A stretch of DNA of 64,000 nt from Allium sativum (Eukaryota; Streptophyta; Magnoliopsida; Asparagales; Amaryllidaceae). Below the pieces are notes generated by a model. It did not search any database, was not told the origin of the DNA, and saw nothing but the letters and a program-made list of their open reading frames with translations. The stretch lies in assembly GCA_030737875.1 (NCBI GenBank), contig CM060915.1, positions 628,372,786-628,436,785 of the forward strand, written 5' to 3'. How positions within the stretch are numbered: position 1 is the stretch's first letter; each line of letters opens with the position of its first letter. The translations under genes were made by a program, and so were the position numbers. Positions 46,701-57,239 of this stretch are shown in pieces.

Positions 46701-47529
46701 ATGAATAATAAACTAGGTTTGACAACTTGTATAGGTTCGATTGGATCGATAAGAAGTAACCCAAAGTCATAGATTCACGAAGGTTACTAATAGATCCAAA
46801 TAGAAAATCAAGCATAGGTCCTAATTCATTTTATTCCATGTCCATACTATAATTGGTTGTCTAAATATGAAAGTAATCGTGAACTTACATAACAAAGGAA
46901 AGCCTTTTTTTTCTGGAATCTGAATTCTGAAACTGAATTGCTCGCCTTTGATGTAGATCATTGAATACTCTAAATTAGATTTGATTTAATTTGATTCTTA
47001 GTTTTATTCTCGCTTTCTAGTTTGATAAGAGATGGTGGCTAGGTTAGGATGATGATTGACAGCATGGTGGCTCCTTGGAATGATTTCGTGTGGTTTAGGG
47101 TTTAGATTTAGGTTGCTTATATAGAAGCCAAGGATTATTTAGATCCCTTAGATAAATTAGGAGTCCATCAGAACCACCCAGCTCAAATACCCATCATTCG
47201 GCCACACAAAGAAAGACACATCATCATAGAAAACTCCAGAATTCTGTGCTGGATCAGTATGGGCGACTTGGCAGGTGCGCTAGTGAATTTTGGTAATGGT
47301 GCACTTGTGAAGTGCGCCAGTGCATTCTGATCGACTTCCGGTTTTTCTGCCTAACTTCGTTCGTCCATATCTTCTGCATACGTTATCCATTTTACGCAAA
47401 CTTGGTATCTATCTCAAGCAGAATTCCGAGACGAACGCAACGGCGTAACCGTTTGATCTAATTCTTCTTTAATAATTAATTTTCTTTAATTATCTCTTAT
47501 GTCCCATTTTAAAACTACAGGGTGTTACA
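43746..47529 (-). repeat. TL LTR copy B (shared middle LTR)
   Basis: 3,784 bp. 5' LTR for interior 1 and 3' LTR for interior 2: the primer site lies on its left side and a polypurine tract (47530-47544, AAGTAGGAGGGAA on the minus strand) on its right. Contains two 91 bp units, the hairpin array 45064-45682 and a TATA box at 47115-47123. Scattered differences from copies A and C show age. Confidence 0.92.
45064..45682 (-). repeat. GGTTAAG/CTTAACC hairpin array, LTR B
   Basis: Same order of hairpins as in LTR A and C; several arms carry single changes (for example GGTCAAG and CTTGACC), some leaving G-T pairs, some mismatches. Confidence 0.85.
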
Positions 47530-49910
47530 TTCCCTCCTACTTAGAGGATTTCGTCCCCGAAATCTTCAAGTTAGGAAGAACGTATATCCTAACATCCAAC
47601 ATCCATCTATCCAACCATTCAATCACAGGCGTCCATTGTCCTTAGAAAAGATTTCTAATGCTTTCATGATCATATGCATAGTGTGTGTATATGTCCTTAT
47701 CTAATGCAAAATCAGGTGGTCTACTGATTCAGTTGACCTCCTTAATGCGAATTATGTCAGTGCCATGAGTCCATCATGTATGCAATTATTCCTAATCGTA
47801 CTTTATAATTTCGACATGAGTACTTTAATCATTTATACAAATGCGACATTCATATGATAACACGCCAAGCCCATATATATAAAATTTCACTCATGCATAT
47901 GCAATATGAAAGTGACTGAGCCGATCTAGTGCCTAATGTGTGTATATGCATCCACAAGCAACCACTAGCAAACATTTGCAATCACTTGCATCCACCAAAC
48001 ATAACATGTATCAAACACATGTTTACATCCATTGGCTTCTACCTAAGGATCGGGAATAGAACCTAGAGGATATACTTAAAAGATAAAGACTAGCATGCAA
48101 ATAAACTTTACAGAAAAAGAGGAATCAAGGGTATACCCTTAAAAAGGGTATGATGCGCGTATCTAGTCTTCAATCTTCTAGTTCGCATCTTCTTGAGCTT
48201 CACCCCATTGTAGCTTAACTAATTTAACTTCACGGTTTTGGAGCTTCTTATCCTCTATTCTCCAAAATTTCACTAGTAAGGACCTCGATCACTTACTATG
48301 CTAGAGGGTGTCCACTGTAGTCAAATTATCTTTCCAAGATAAACATATGTTAACCATGATACCAAGTGTATATACTTTGATGATTAGATGTCTCTTATCT
48401 TCTTAGCTTATCAATCATGTTAAAAATCTGAGGGTCTAAAGCTAAAGGTTGCTATGTAACTTTTACTTATCCTAAGGTTAGTCTTTTTTTTCTACTTAGG
48501 GCGCTTGCCACAACCATTTATCTCTCACGCAAACCGTCCTGGTCGAACTTGACATCCCTCAAGTACAAGCCCCAAAGGCCTAAACCAATATCAGACAAGC
48601 ACTCAAGGAATACCTCCTCCAAATTTGGACGATCTACGTGAGATAATACTTGCAAAACAACCAAACAATTGAACATTTAACCGACTCTGGCTATCCTCAC
48701 CCATCTTGCTCAAAAACTATCGTTGATCGCATAATTGGCTTTGTATTGTCAACTAGTTATATGCGGAAGTCCATCTCCAGTTCCAGGGGAAACACCTAAC
48801 CTAATCAAAACATTTGCATATTCATGGACTACTCTAATGGATTGCAAATTGTCGATAAATGCATCAAGTGATTCTAGGTTGCTAAGCCTAACTGATCCCC
48901 TTAGGATCGCATAAAATCTCGAGGGTGTTCCCGAGGCAAGTTAAAAAAGTCTAACTACCCTCCTTACTAGCTAACCAACCCATATCTAGAATCAACCCAT
49001 ATCCCATGAAACCAAAAACATAAGCATTACGCTTAAAACCAATACTCACGATAGATATCCTCAAATCTTTACAAACCAAAGATAAATGAGCCGAACAACT
49101 AATTGGATTTGAGGCAATAATGGGATCTTCTACTATATAGGCACTAAGGTGCAGAGACTCAACTATGGAAGCAGGTATAAATGAATGTGAGGTGCTAAAG
49201 TCAAGAAGAGTACTAACAAGAGGATCGGAAAGATAAACTAATCTCTACCTCTCTCCCACGTACGCTGGCGGTGAGAGCACGCACTTGCTCTCCTGAAAAT
49301 CCTATCCTTTGTTCTTGCCCTTGTCCTTAATTATATGACCCGTTATACCATAATAAAGGCACTTCCTCTTGTCTTAGTTTTTTCTATTCTTTCCTTCCTT
49401 CTTGTCCCGATTCTTCCACTTTCACCTCTTTCTTTTTTAGCTTCGTTGCGAACTTAGTCCATATCCATGAGTTACTCATCCTTGGGTTGCGCTTCTTAGA
49501 CAAACTCCCTCATTACCATCCTTGTGTAACATGTTGACAAGTCTCTCGAAAGCTGCCTCCATCGCATGAAAACCCTACAAAGCTCGAAAGAAAATTAGCC
49601 GTAGTTGAAACTACTGCGGCTATAGATGGAAGTTGGGCGCTTATTTGCCCTTTGTCAGGTGTCGTAGTCTCATCAAGCCTACGGAACCATGCCGCGATTA
49701 GGTTACCTCCTAGAAAGCCAGGAGCCCCGGAGACTAAGGAAAGAAGGAGACAAGGATTCAAACAGAGGATCAAAAGATAGTGCATATGGCTTTGGGGAAT
49801 ATGCCTTTAAAACAAAAAACTTTTCTTTTGAAAATGCTTCTTTTAAAACCATTGAAAGTAATTTTTCAAATATTTTATCTGATCCGGTAACCTTCAGCTC
49901 TGATACTAGG
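47530..49910 (-). other. TL interior 2
   Basis: 2,381 bp, uninterrupted counterpart of interior 1, including the empty GL2 target site near 47628. Right end: polypurine tract at LTR B. Left end: primer site at 49897-49908 (TAGTATCAGAGC on the minus strand, one mismatch to initiator-Met). Confidence 0.88.
48721..49910 (-). pseudogene. gag/protease/RT-start remnant in TL interior 2
   Basis: Same content as the copy at 42551-43745. The zinc knuckle (49314-49370) keeps its His but has the same Cys to Tyr and Cys to Lys changes. The protease (about 48965-49230) has the same DFS in place of the active-site triad and reads ILDMGW where copy 1 has ILGMGW. An RT-like start lies at 48721-48795 with a frame difference. 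The shared defects show that they arose before the two interiors separated. Not functional. Confidence 0.75.
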
Positions 49911-52900
49911 TGAAACACCCCACCTCTGTTAAGGTCACTCACAAAGGGAATGCATTAATTTCGAAGGAGCATTATAGGTAAAAAGATGCAGATAAATTAC
50001 AAGACAGACTAATAAAGCAGTGGAAAATAAAGTCATTTTATAAACAATGTGGCTCGGTCAAGATTTTACCACATCCGTCTTAAAAACAATACATAGTACT
50101 TCTGTCTTGATTCAAAAACATCCAAGTATAAAAGAAGCATAAAAATAACAACGATTTATTCCCCAATATAGTAAAGCAAGCCATAGTTGAAATGAGACTG
50201 AATCCAAATCAATACATGATGATCTTGAAGCAACAAGTAATCCAAGCTAAGTAGAAGTGTTTCCTCCCTGAGAACCTTGGGGGTGGGAACGGAAGAAAAG
50301 AGGTGAAACAAAATTAGGTCAGACATAAGTCTGGTAAGTCCAGCTACTTTCCGCATATGAACAAGCAAGAACAACATGACATGAATTAAACCGAATAAAG
50401 ACATAAGCATGACGATAAGGAACATAGGATATACAGGATAAGCAATAGGCAAGATAAACTAGGTATAACATCGCATGTTAACTATTCTCTGCTTCGCTAC
50501 TACCCTGTTATTATGATTTCTATATCTCTGCACCACCTAATGAGTGTCCCAACTAGTAATCTGTATAAAGGATAATATTACAACGCGGTCCTAATCCTCG
50601 CAATTGTGGCAGCCTTCAGGTGTACATCTATTATGAGGATTCCACCTCAATCAGCCTAATTGCCATGAAGGTGTTAGATGTACCCTTACTACCCTATCGA
50701 TCGACTCCCAACTTGTACAAATGTTCCATGTGTCTGTGTCAATCAGCCCTCTCATGCGTGCAGATACCCTATGGTTGTCCCACCATAAGGTGTATCAATC
50801 CTTATGATGGCAACCCGACATGAATCAAGATGCACAGTGTATAACTACTCATACCCAATGCCTGCTTTTTCCCGCTTCGGAGTACGTGCACGCCCTTAAA
50901 CCGTCGGAACCTACACTGGCGTACCCCCTGCCATTATCATTGACCGCTTATAATCAGCCTAGTAATCGTGCCCCACCCTGCCTAGCTTAGGGTACCATGA
51001 CACATCTATGTGGGTTACTACTGAAATGAGTCCCCTTTACTAGGGTTTCCTACTGGTTAAGTTTGTGGGCCTATATTTACTAATATTACCCACCAACCCG
51101 ATATGTACTTAACCCTCCCATGGATTCAAGCATGTTTATCTTATGGTTAAGTTTTGTGGGCCTATATTTACTAATATTACCCACCAACCCGACGTGTACT
51201 TAACCTCCTACTCATCGAGTCGTGTTGGTTAAGTGGTTCTTATTAACTTAACCTTTATCGCTTATAATGGTGGATTGGTTAAGTGTGATTTATTAACTTA
51301 ACCTTGTCCATTCATCAGGTTATATTAGTTAAGTATTTCCCATTTAACTTAACCCCACTCGTTCATCAATTTGTATTGGTCAAGTGTCATTAATCATTTC
51401 AAGTTAACTTAACCCACCCAATCGTCACGTCATGTGGGTTAAGTGTTTTCTTCGGGTGTTGACTTGACCCTACCTCAAATCATGTTATATTGGTTAAGTG
51501 CTACCCTCTCGTGTTAACTTAACCCTTCCCATACATCATATTATATATTGGTTAAGTTTTATCCTCTTGTATTACTTAACCCCACCACATGTCATTATAT
51601 ATTGGTTAAGTGTATCCTCTTGTGTTACTTAACCCTACCACAAGTCATTATATATTTTGGTTAAGTGTTACCTTAGTTAACTTAACCCTACCATCTGTTT
51701 AATTAACATGTTATAATGGTTAAGTGTTCCCTTAGTTAACTTAACCTTACCATCTGTTTAGTTAACATGTTGTAACGGTTAAGTGTTCGCTTAGTTAACT
51801 TAACCCACCCATATGTCATATTGGTTAAGTATCATTAACCTAACCCTCCCATACTTAGCATGTGTCATTAGCATTAATTTATTTATTAATGCACCAACCT
51901 CCCACATAAGATATGTGTTGTTGTGGTTACTGGATATGCCCGGCGGTTTCGGGCAGTTTTACACCAAAACTCAATCTAATCTCCGGTTTTTCTTGGGCAT
52001 GATGCACTAACCTCTCACATTAGGTAGGAGTTGTTGAGGTTACTGGATGTGCCGGGCAGTTTTACACCACAACTCAATCTGACCTCGGGTTAGGTATTCT
52101 CATCATTTATCATATTTACATATTTACGATGTATATGTAAATTATTCACAATTAAATTATAACATTAATTATGTTCATAATTAATGGCATACCAATTATA
52201 CCATTTTCATGCTAATTACCCAAATCCACCAAAACTAGTCATGATCTCGTTTCTCAAGTTATGCCCAACCAATTCCAATTTCAAGTTATTAATCAAAATA
52301 GGCTATACCCCGTCTTCCCAAGCTTATAATAATAGTCATTCCCAAAATCACTATGTCATATATTTGGCATTCCAAATCAATAGTTAAGCGCAATCTAGTT
52401 TTAATATTCTAGTTTACAGTGTATGGCAAAACTTGGTTTACAAGCCAACTAACCCAAACTTGCAGTTATAATGATAACAATGCCCCAATGTCAATTACAA
52501 GTTTTGCCCAACCATTTCACCAAATATGTTATGTTCAGTCACTTTCCCAAATTATGTTATGCAAATACTGTCAATTTCATGTTTATGCCCCAATAACCCA
52601 AACCTTCCTCGTATTCCCATCGTACGTATATCGCGATTCAATCTGGATTATAGGTCAATCTAGATTCACAAATAAAAAGGAACAAATAGAAATATTATGA
52701 CAATGATAGGCATAAGAACTGGCACAAGATGATAGTCCCAAAACACAAGAATTATAGATCTAATAGAATTAAAGCATAACTGAAATAACTGATTTAGAAT
52801 CATTGTAGGTATATAGATCTGATTATGAACAACATTATGGACATGAAAGGCTTGAATAATAAACTAGGTTCAACAACTTGTTTAGGTTCGATTGGATCGA

Positions 52901-53682
52901 TAAGAAGCAACCCAAAGTCATAGATTCACGAAGGCTAAGAATAGATCCAAATAGAAAATCAAGCATAGGTCCCAATTCATTTTGTTTCATGCCCATACTA
53001 TAATTGGTTGTCTAAATCTGAAAGTAATCATGAACTTACAAAACAAAGTCAAGTCTTGTTTTCTGGAATCTGTATTCTGAAACTGAATTTCTCGCCTTTG
53101 ATGTAGATCGTTGAATACTCTAAATTAGATTTGATTTAATTTGATTCTTAGCTTTAATCTCGCTTTCTAGTTTGATAAGAGATGGTGGCTAGGTTAAGAT
53201 GATGATTGACAACATGGTGGCTCCTTGGAATGAATTTGTGTGGTTTAGGGTTTAGATTAAGGTTACTTATATAGAAGTCTAGGATTATTTAGAGCCCTTA
53301 GATGAACTAGGAGTCCATTAGAACCACCCAGCTCAAATACACATCATCCGGCCACTCAGAAGAAGACACATCATCATAGAACACTCCAGAATTCTGCGCT
53401 GGATCAGTATGGGCGCACTTGGCAGGTGCGCCGGTGCATTTTTGTACTGGCGCACTTGTGAAGTGCGCCAGTGCATTCTGGTCGACTTCCGGTTTTCTAC
53501 CAAACTTCATTCGTCCATATCTTCTTCATACATTATCCGTTTTACACAAACTTGGACTCTATCTCAAGCAGAATTCCGAGACAAACGCAATGGCGTAACC
53601 TGTTTCATCTAGTTCTTCTTTTAATAATTAATTATTCTTTAATTTTCTCTTATGTCCCATTTTGAAATTACGGGGTGTTACA
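49911..53682 (-). repeat. TL LTR copy C (right outer LTR)
   Basis: 3,772 bp, 5' LTR of interior 2 on the minus strand. Starts TGTAACACCCCG at 53682, ends GGGTGTTTCA at 49911. Two 91 bp units (51055-51226), hairpin array (51227-51845), TATA-like TATATAAGT at 53275-53283. Confidence 0.92.
51227..51845 (-). repeat. GGTTAAG/CTTAACC hairpin array, LTR C
   Basis: Twelve hairpins can be followed, most with perfect 7-base arms. Loops run from about 10 to 30 bases and differ in sequence. Confidence 0.88.
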
Positions 53683-53687
53683 AGCCC
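53683..53687. other. Target site duplication of TL, right copy (AGCCC)
   Basis: Directly after the LTR C end TTACA; pairs with 9351-9355. Confidence 0.92.
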
Positions 53688-54420
53688 CGAATCAAAACCA
53701 ACCTGCATCTAAGCCCATGGCCCAACAGAGAGAAAGAATATTGCCATCAATACCATAGTTGGGGGACCACATCCAGCTGGGTCCCGTAACAGGAAAATGG
53801 AACAGTATGTTAATGCAGCCAAACATCCTAAAATAGGAGAATGTAGCAATCTATAAGAAACCGCACCAGTAAAATAGCAGAAGACGACTACCGATGATAT
53901 CGTCTTCTGGGACAGAGAAAGTATTGGAGTTGAAATGCCAACACTGATCCATTAGTGATAACTACCGTTATTGGACCTACAATATTCAAGAAAGTTCTTG
54001 TGGATAATGGGAGTTCTGTTAACAACCTATTTAAAAAGGCTTTCGATCAAATGAAACTAGAAATGAAGGACTTAAAGCCATGTGAAGGTTGAATTCATGG
54101 CTTTAATGGAATCTCGATCGTCCCGATTGGGAGAGCGTAGAAGAGTGAGGATTCTCCAGTTCATCATCATGGACATCGACTCGCCTTACAATGCGTTCTT
54201 AGGACATATAGCACTTTCGGAGTTCAGGGCTTGCATTTCTCCATGGTTCCTGCTAATGAAATTCCCAACATTTGCTGGAGTGGGAATGATCCGAGGCGAT
54301 TAAGTTACCGGTAGAGCCTGCTATAAAGGAGAGTTGAAGATGTTGTGTAATGGAAAGAGTTCGGAACCTAAGAACACTTCCTCTCCTGCTAAGGAAAACT
54401 CAGCATAGCAACTAAAGACA
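53688..54420 (+). pseudogene. Protease region of TAT, broken
   Basis: Continues the TAT gag frame after the TL insertion (PNQNQPASKPMAQQ, then a stop). Next is a segment with NTIVGGPHPAGS, the I-x-TI-x-GGPH signature before Tat protease. The aspartic protease follows (about 53955-54300): VLVDNGSSVNNLF holds a D-N-G-S-S active-site variant typical of this lineage, and IDSPYNAFLGHIALSEF with LMKFPT closes the fold. Frames change at least three times (for example near 54090) and stops are frequent, so no active enzyme is made. Confidence 0.82.
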
Positions 54421-54435
54421 ATACCTCCAAGGGAG

Positions 54436-55381
54436 TTGCTTGACAACCAACATGAAGATATCGATCCTAGAGAGGATGAGGAGCCAGGAACTAGGAAGGC
54501 GACCCCCAATGAGGCAACTGTTGATATCCCAATCAATAACGATGACCCGACGAGGGTCTTGAAGATTGGATCTCATTTGGATTCTTTCCAGATGAAAGAG
54601 TTGACTGACTTTCTAAAGGTAAACCTCGATATATTTGCATGGACCCATGCGGACATGTATGGAATTTCTCCCTCGATCATGAGCCATTCACTAAGCCTAA
54701 ACCCAAAGCATCCTCCAGTGAAGCAAAAAAGGCGTATGTTGGGCCTAGAGAGGTCGACAGCCTTGAAGGAAGAGGTGGAGAAGTTAAGGAATAATGGTTT
54801 CATCAGAGACTCAACATATCCCGATAGGATATCAAATCATGTCCTGGTTAAGAAGTCAAATGGGAAATGGCCAACATGCATCGACTTTCTGATTTGAACA
54901 AAACCTTCCCAAAGGATAGTTTTCCACTCCTCAGGATCGACCAATTAGTCGATTAAACAGCAGGACATGAACTTCTCTCCTTCATGGACGCATATTCGGG
55001 GTACAATCAGATCCCCATCCATGTACCGGATCAAGAACCCACAAGTTTTACTACAGACTTCGGGTTTTACTGTTATGTCGTGATGCAATTTGGACTATAG
55101 AATGCTGGGGCCACGTATTAGTGCTTGGTGAACTGAATGTTTTATAATCAGGTTGGGAAAACAATGGAAGTTTATGTAGACGACATGCTTGTGAAGTCAA
55201 GGCAATCTTCCAATCATGCAAAATACTTGGCAGAGATGTTAGATATTCTACAATGGCATGGGATGAAGTTAAACCCTTTAAAATGTTCATTTGTGGTTGC
55301 ATTGGGGAAGTTCCTCGGGTTTATAGTCAACTCTTGAGGAATCGAGATTAACCCTGACCAGATTGCAACAATCAGGGGCAT
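54436..55381 (+). pseudogene. Reverse transcriptase of TAT, broken and truncated
   Basis: Open from 54436 to 54897: an acidic linker, LDIFAWTHADMYGI, KQKRRMLGLER and KKSNGKWPTCIDF, i.e. the N-terminal fingers of a Tat RT. Frame breaks follow near 54895; SFMDAYSGYNQIP-like text is spread over 54980-55025. The catalytic motif YVDD is intact at about 55170 within an open piece 55137-55337 that continues to NPLKCSF and KFLGF, the thumb. A stop and then the GL3 LTR at 55382 end it before RNase H and integrase. Confidence 0.85.
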
Positions 55382-56255
55382 TGTAACAACCCGGAATTTT
55401 GGAACCAATTTAGAAATTTCATTTCAGAAACTTTTATGGATTTTGAATATTTAAAATGGTTTATTTTAAATAATAACAACAAAAAATTTAATTTAATTAT
55501 AAAAAGAGTTTGAAATGGCGCGGCAGTTCGAAAATTCGATTTCTAATTTCAATTTAATATACAGAATTCCATATAAGTCAGAATTGAATGAAACAAGAAA
55601 TATTTGAATCTGCTTAACATCTTTCTAAAGAATGTGAAAAACTGAAATTTCATAATATAAATTAAAAGTTATGTCCAGTTTAAAATTTAGAAAAGTCGCT
55701 ATAGAATATATATATTTTTTAATATAATATACAGCCCTTAAAAATAGCCGTTTTGCAAACGACCTCCATTTTTGATGAAACCATTTTTGTTGGATCCGGA
55801 ATGTCAAATTATTGTTAGGTTTAAATTTCCATAATATTTAAAATTAATATGTGAGAGTGGCCAAAAAAAAATGTGTTTCGTAAATTTCAATCAAATTTAA
55901 TCGAGTAGAAAATGGCCATTTTTCAAATAGTCTCCAAATTCAACGAAATTATTTTTTTAGGAACGTATCATTAAACCATAGCTAGATTTATTTTTTGGGA
56001 ATTTTTGGAGTCAGTATGTGGTCCTGATAAATTAAAAATGTACGTTCAAATTTAATATTGACCGTTATATTAATTTATATTTTAATTTTGATAAAAACTG
56101 ATCAAAACTGTAGAATTAGCTTCCGAAACATGTCTCATTGTGTCCGGAATGGGGATATTTGGTTAGGAACGATAGTCGCTAGAGTTCTTTTGGAGTTCGG
56201 ACGCAAAATTTCACTTTTTGGAGATAAGGGAATTAAATAATAATATAAAATAGGG

Positions 56256-56261
56256 TATAAA
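56256..56261 (+). promoter_or_regulatory. TATA box of GL3 LTR
   Basis: TATAAA at 874 bp into the LTR, followed by TATCTCATC and a slightly GC-richer leader (CCCTAGCCGCCGG). Spacing matches GL1 (907) and GL2 (1,048). Confidence 0.55.
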
Positions 56262-57239
56262 TATCTCATCTTCGGCCCAAACCCTCATTATTAAAACCCT
56301 AGCCGCCGGTTTCATTTCATGGCTGAAATAATTCGAATTTCTTTCCCTCTTTTATCTCAATCCATCAAGAATTAGAAGATGATTTCTGCATGAAAGTTGT
56401 TGAGATTCACATGCTCTACAAATTCATATGGTTAAGATCATGTTTTGGGTAGTATTTTTCGCGACTCTCAGGCCTCACGGGCTGTGGTTTGGCTGCAAAT
56501 TCATGGCCATTAGCTAGCTCAAATTCAAAGCTATTCATGGTGAAGATGGATAAGAAGAATGCCTTCGATGTGGTGTATTCAGATCGGGTACATGGAGGTT
56601 CTAGTGATCCGCGATTTGGAGAGATGGACGGAGCTTTTGGGTTCGATGGTTACAGTAAAACGAACAATGGAGAGAAAGGGTTAAGCCCTAATCATGTAAT
56701 TAAGTTTGATTAATTATAGTTAATTAATAAATTATGTAATCAAAATGTTTAATTAATGATATCTTGTTCATACAAAAACGGAATTGAACGATTTCGAATC
56801 CGTTGGAATCGCAGAAAAGAGATCTACATCAAGGAACTGACCGGAACAAAAATGGAGCTAGCTACTAATTAAGAAGGAATAAAACCCCAATGTGAGATCT
56901 CTATTTTAAATAAAAATTTATTATTGATTATGAGGTGAAATCCATATATGTGTTGTCTAAAATCTGAATTGATTATTTGTGTTCGTGTTTAACGACTGGA
57001 TTGAATTACATATGTCAGAAAAATGTTCATGTTTAATAAGAACATGGTTAGGCAATAAAACCACCTAAGGTGAGATCTCTAATCCAAAATTAAAATTAGT
57101 TATTGATTATGATGCATGTACAATATGTAAATGTTGTATGAAATTTTGGATTGATTGTGTGTGACTGCGATGAATGATTAGATTTAATTGTGTACATATA
57201 AATATATAAAAGGTTAATGTTCGATAAACAAAACTATTT

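Larger units (their letters stand above)
9356..53682 (-). mobile_element. TL: three-LTR, two-interior retrotransposon array, minus strand
   Basis: The order on the + map is LTR A (9356-13491), interior 1 (13492-13594 plus 41482-43745, split by GL2), LTR B (43746-47529), interior 2 (47530-49910), LTR C (49911-53682). Each interior has a polypurine tract at its right end and an initiator-Met primer site at its left end, so all parts run on the minus strand and LTR B serves both units. Only the outermost ends carry the AGCCC duplication. Terminal bases are TGTAACACCCCG and GGTGTTTCA on the minus strand. The interior keeps only remnants of gag, protease and the start of RT. Confidence 0.9.
6412..55381 (+). 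mobile_element. TAT: decayed Tat-lineage Ty3/gypsy element, split by TL insertion
   Basis: The element reads LTR, gag, protease, reverse transcriptase on the + strand once the TL insertion (9356-53682 plus one AGCCC copy) is removed. About 4.6 kb belong to TAT itself. The gag finger and linker type, the protease variant and the RT wording (QKRR, YVDD, LGF) fit the plant Tat group (Ogre/Retand relatives). Several stops and frame changes make it non-functional. It ends within the RT/RNase H part at the GL3 insertion; integrase and 3' LTR are not visible here. Confidence 0.85.
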
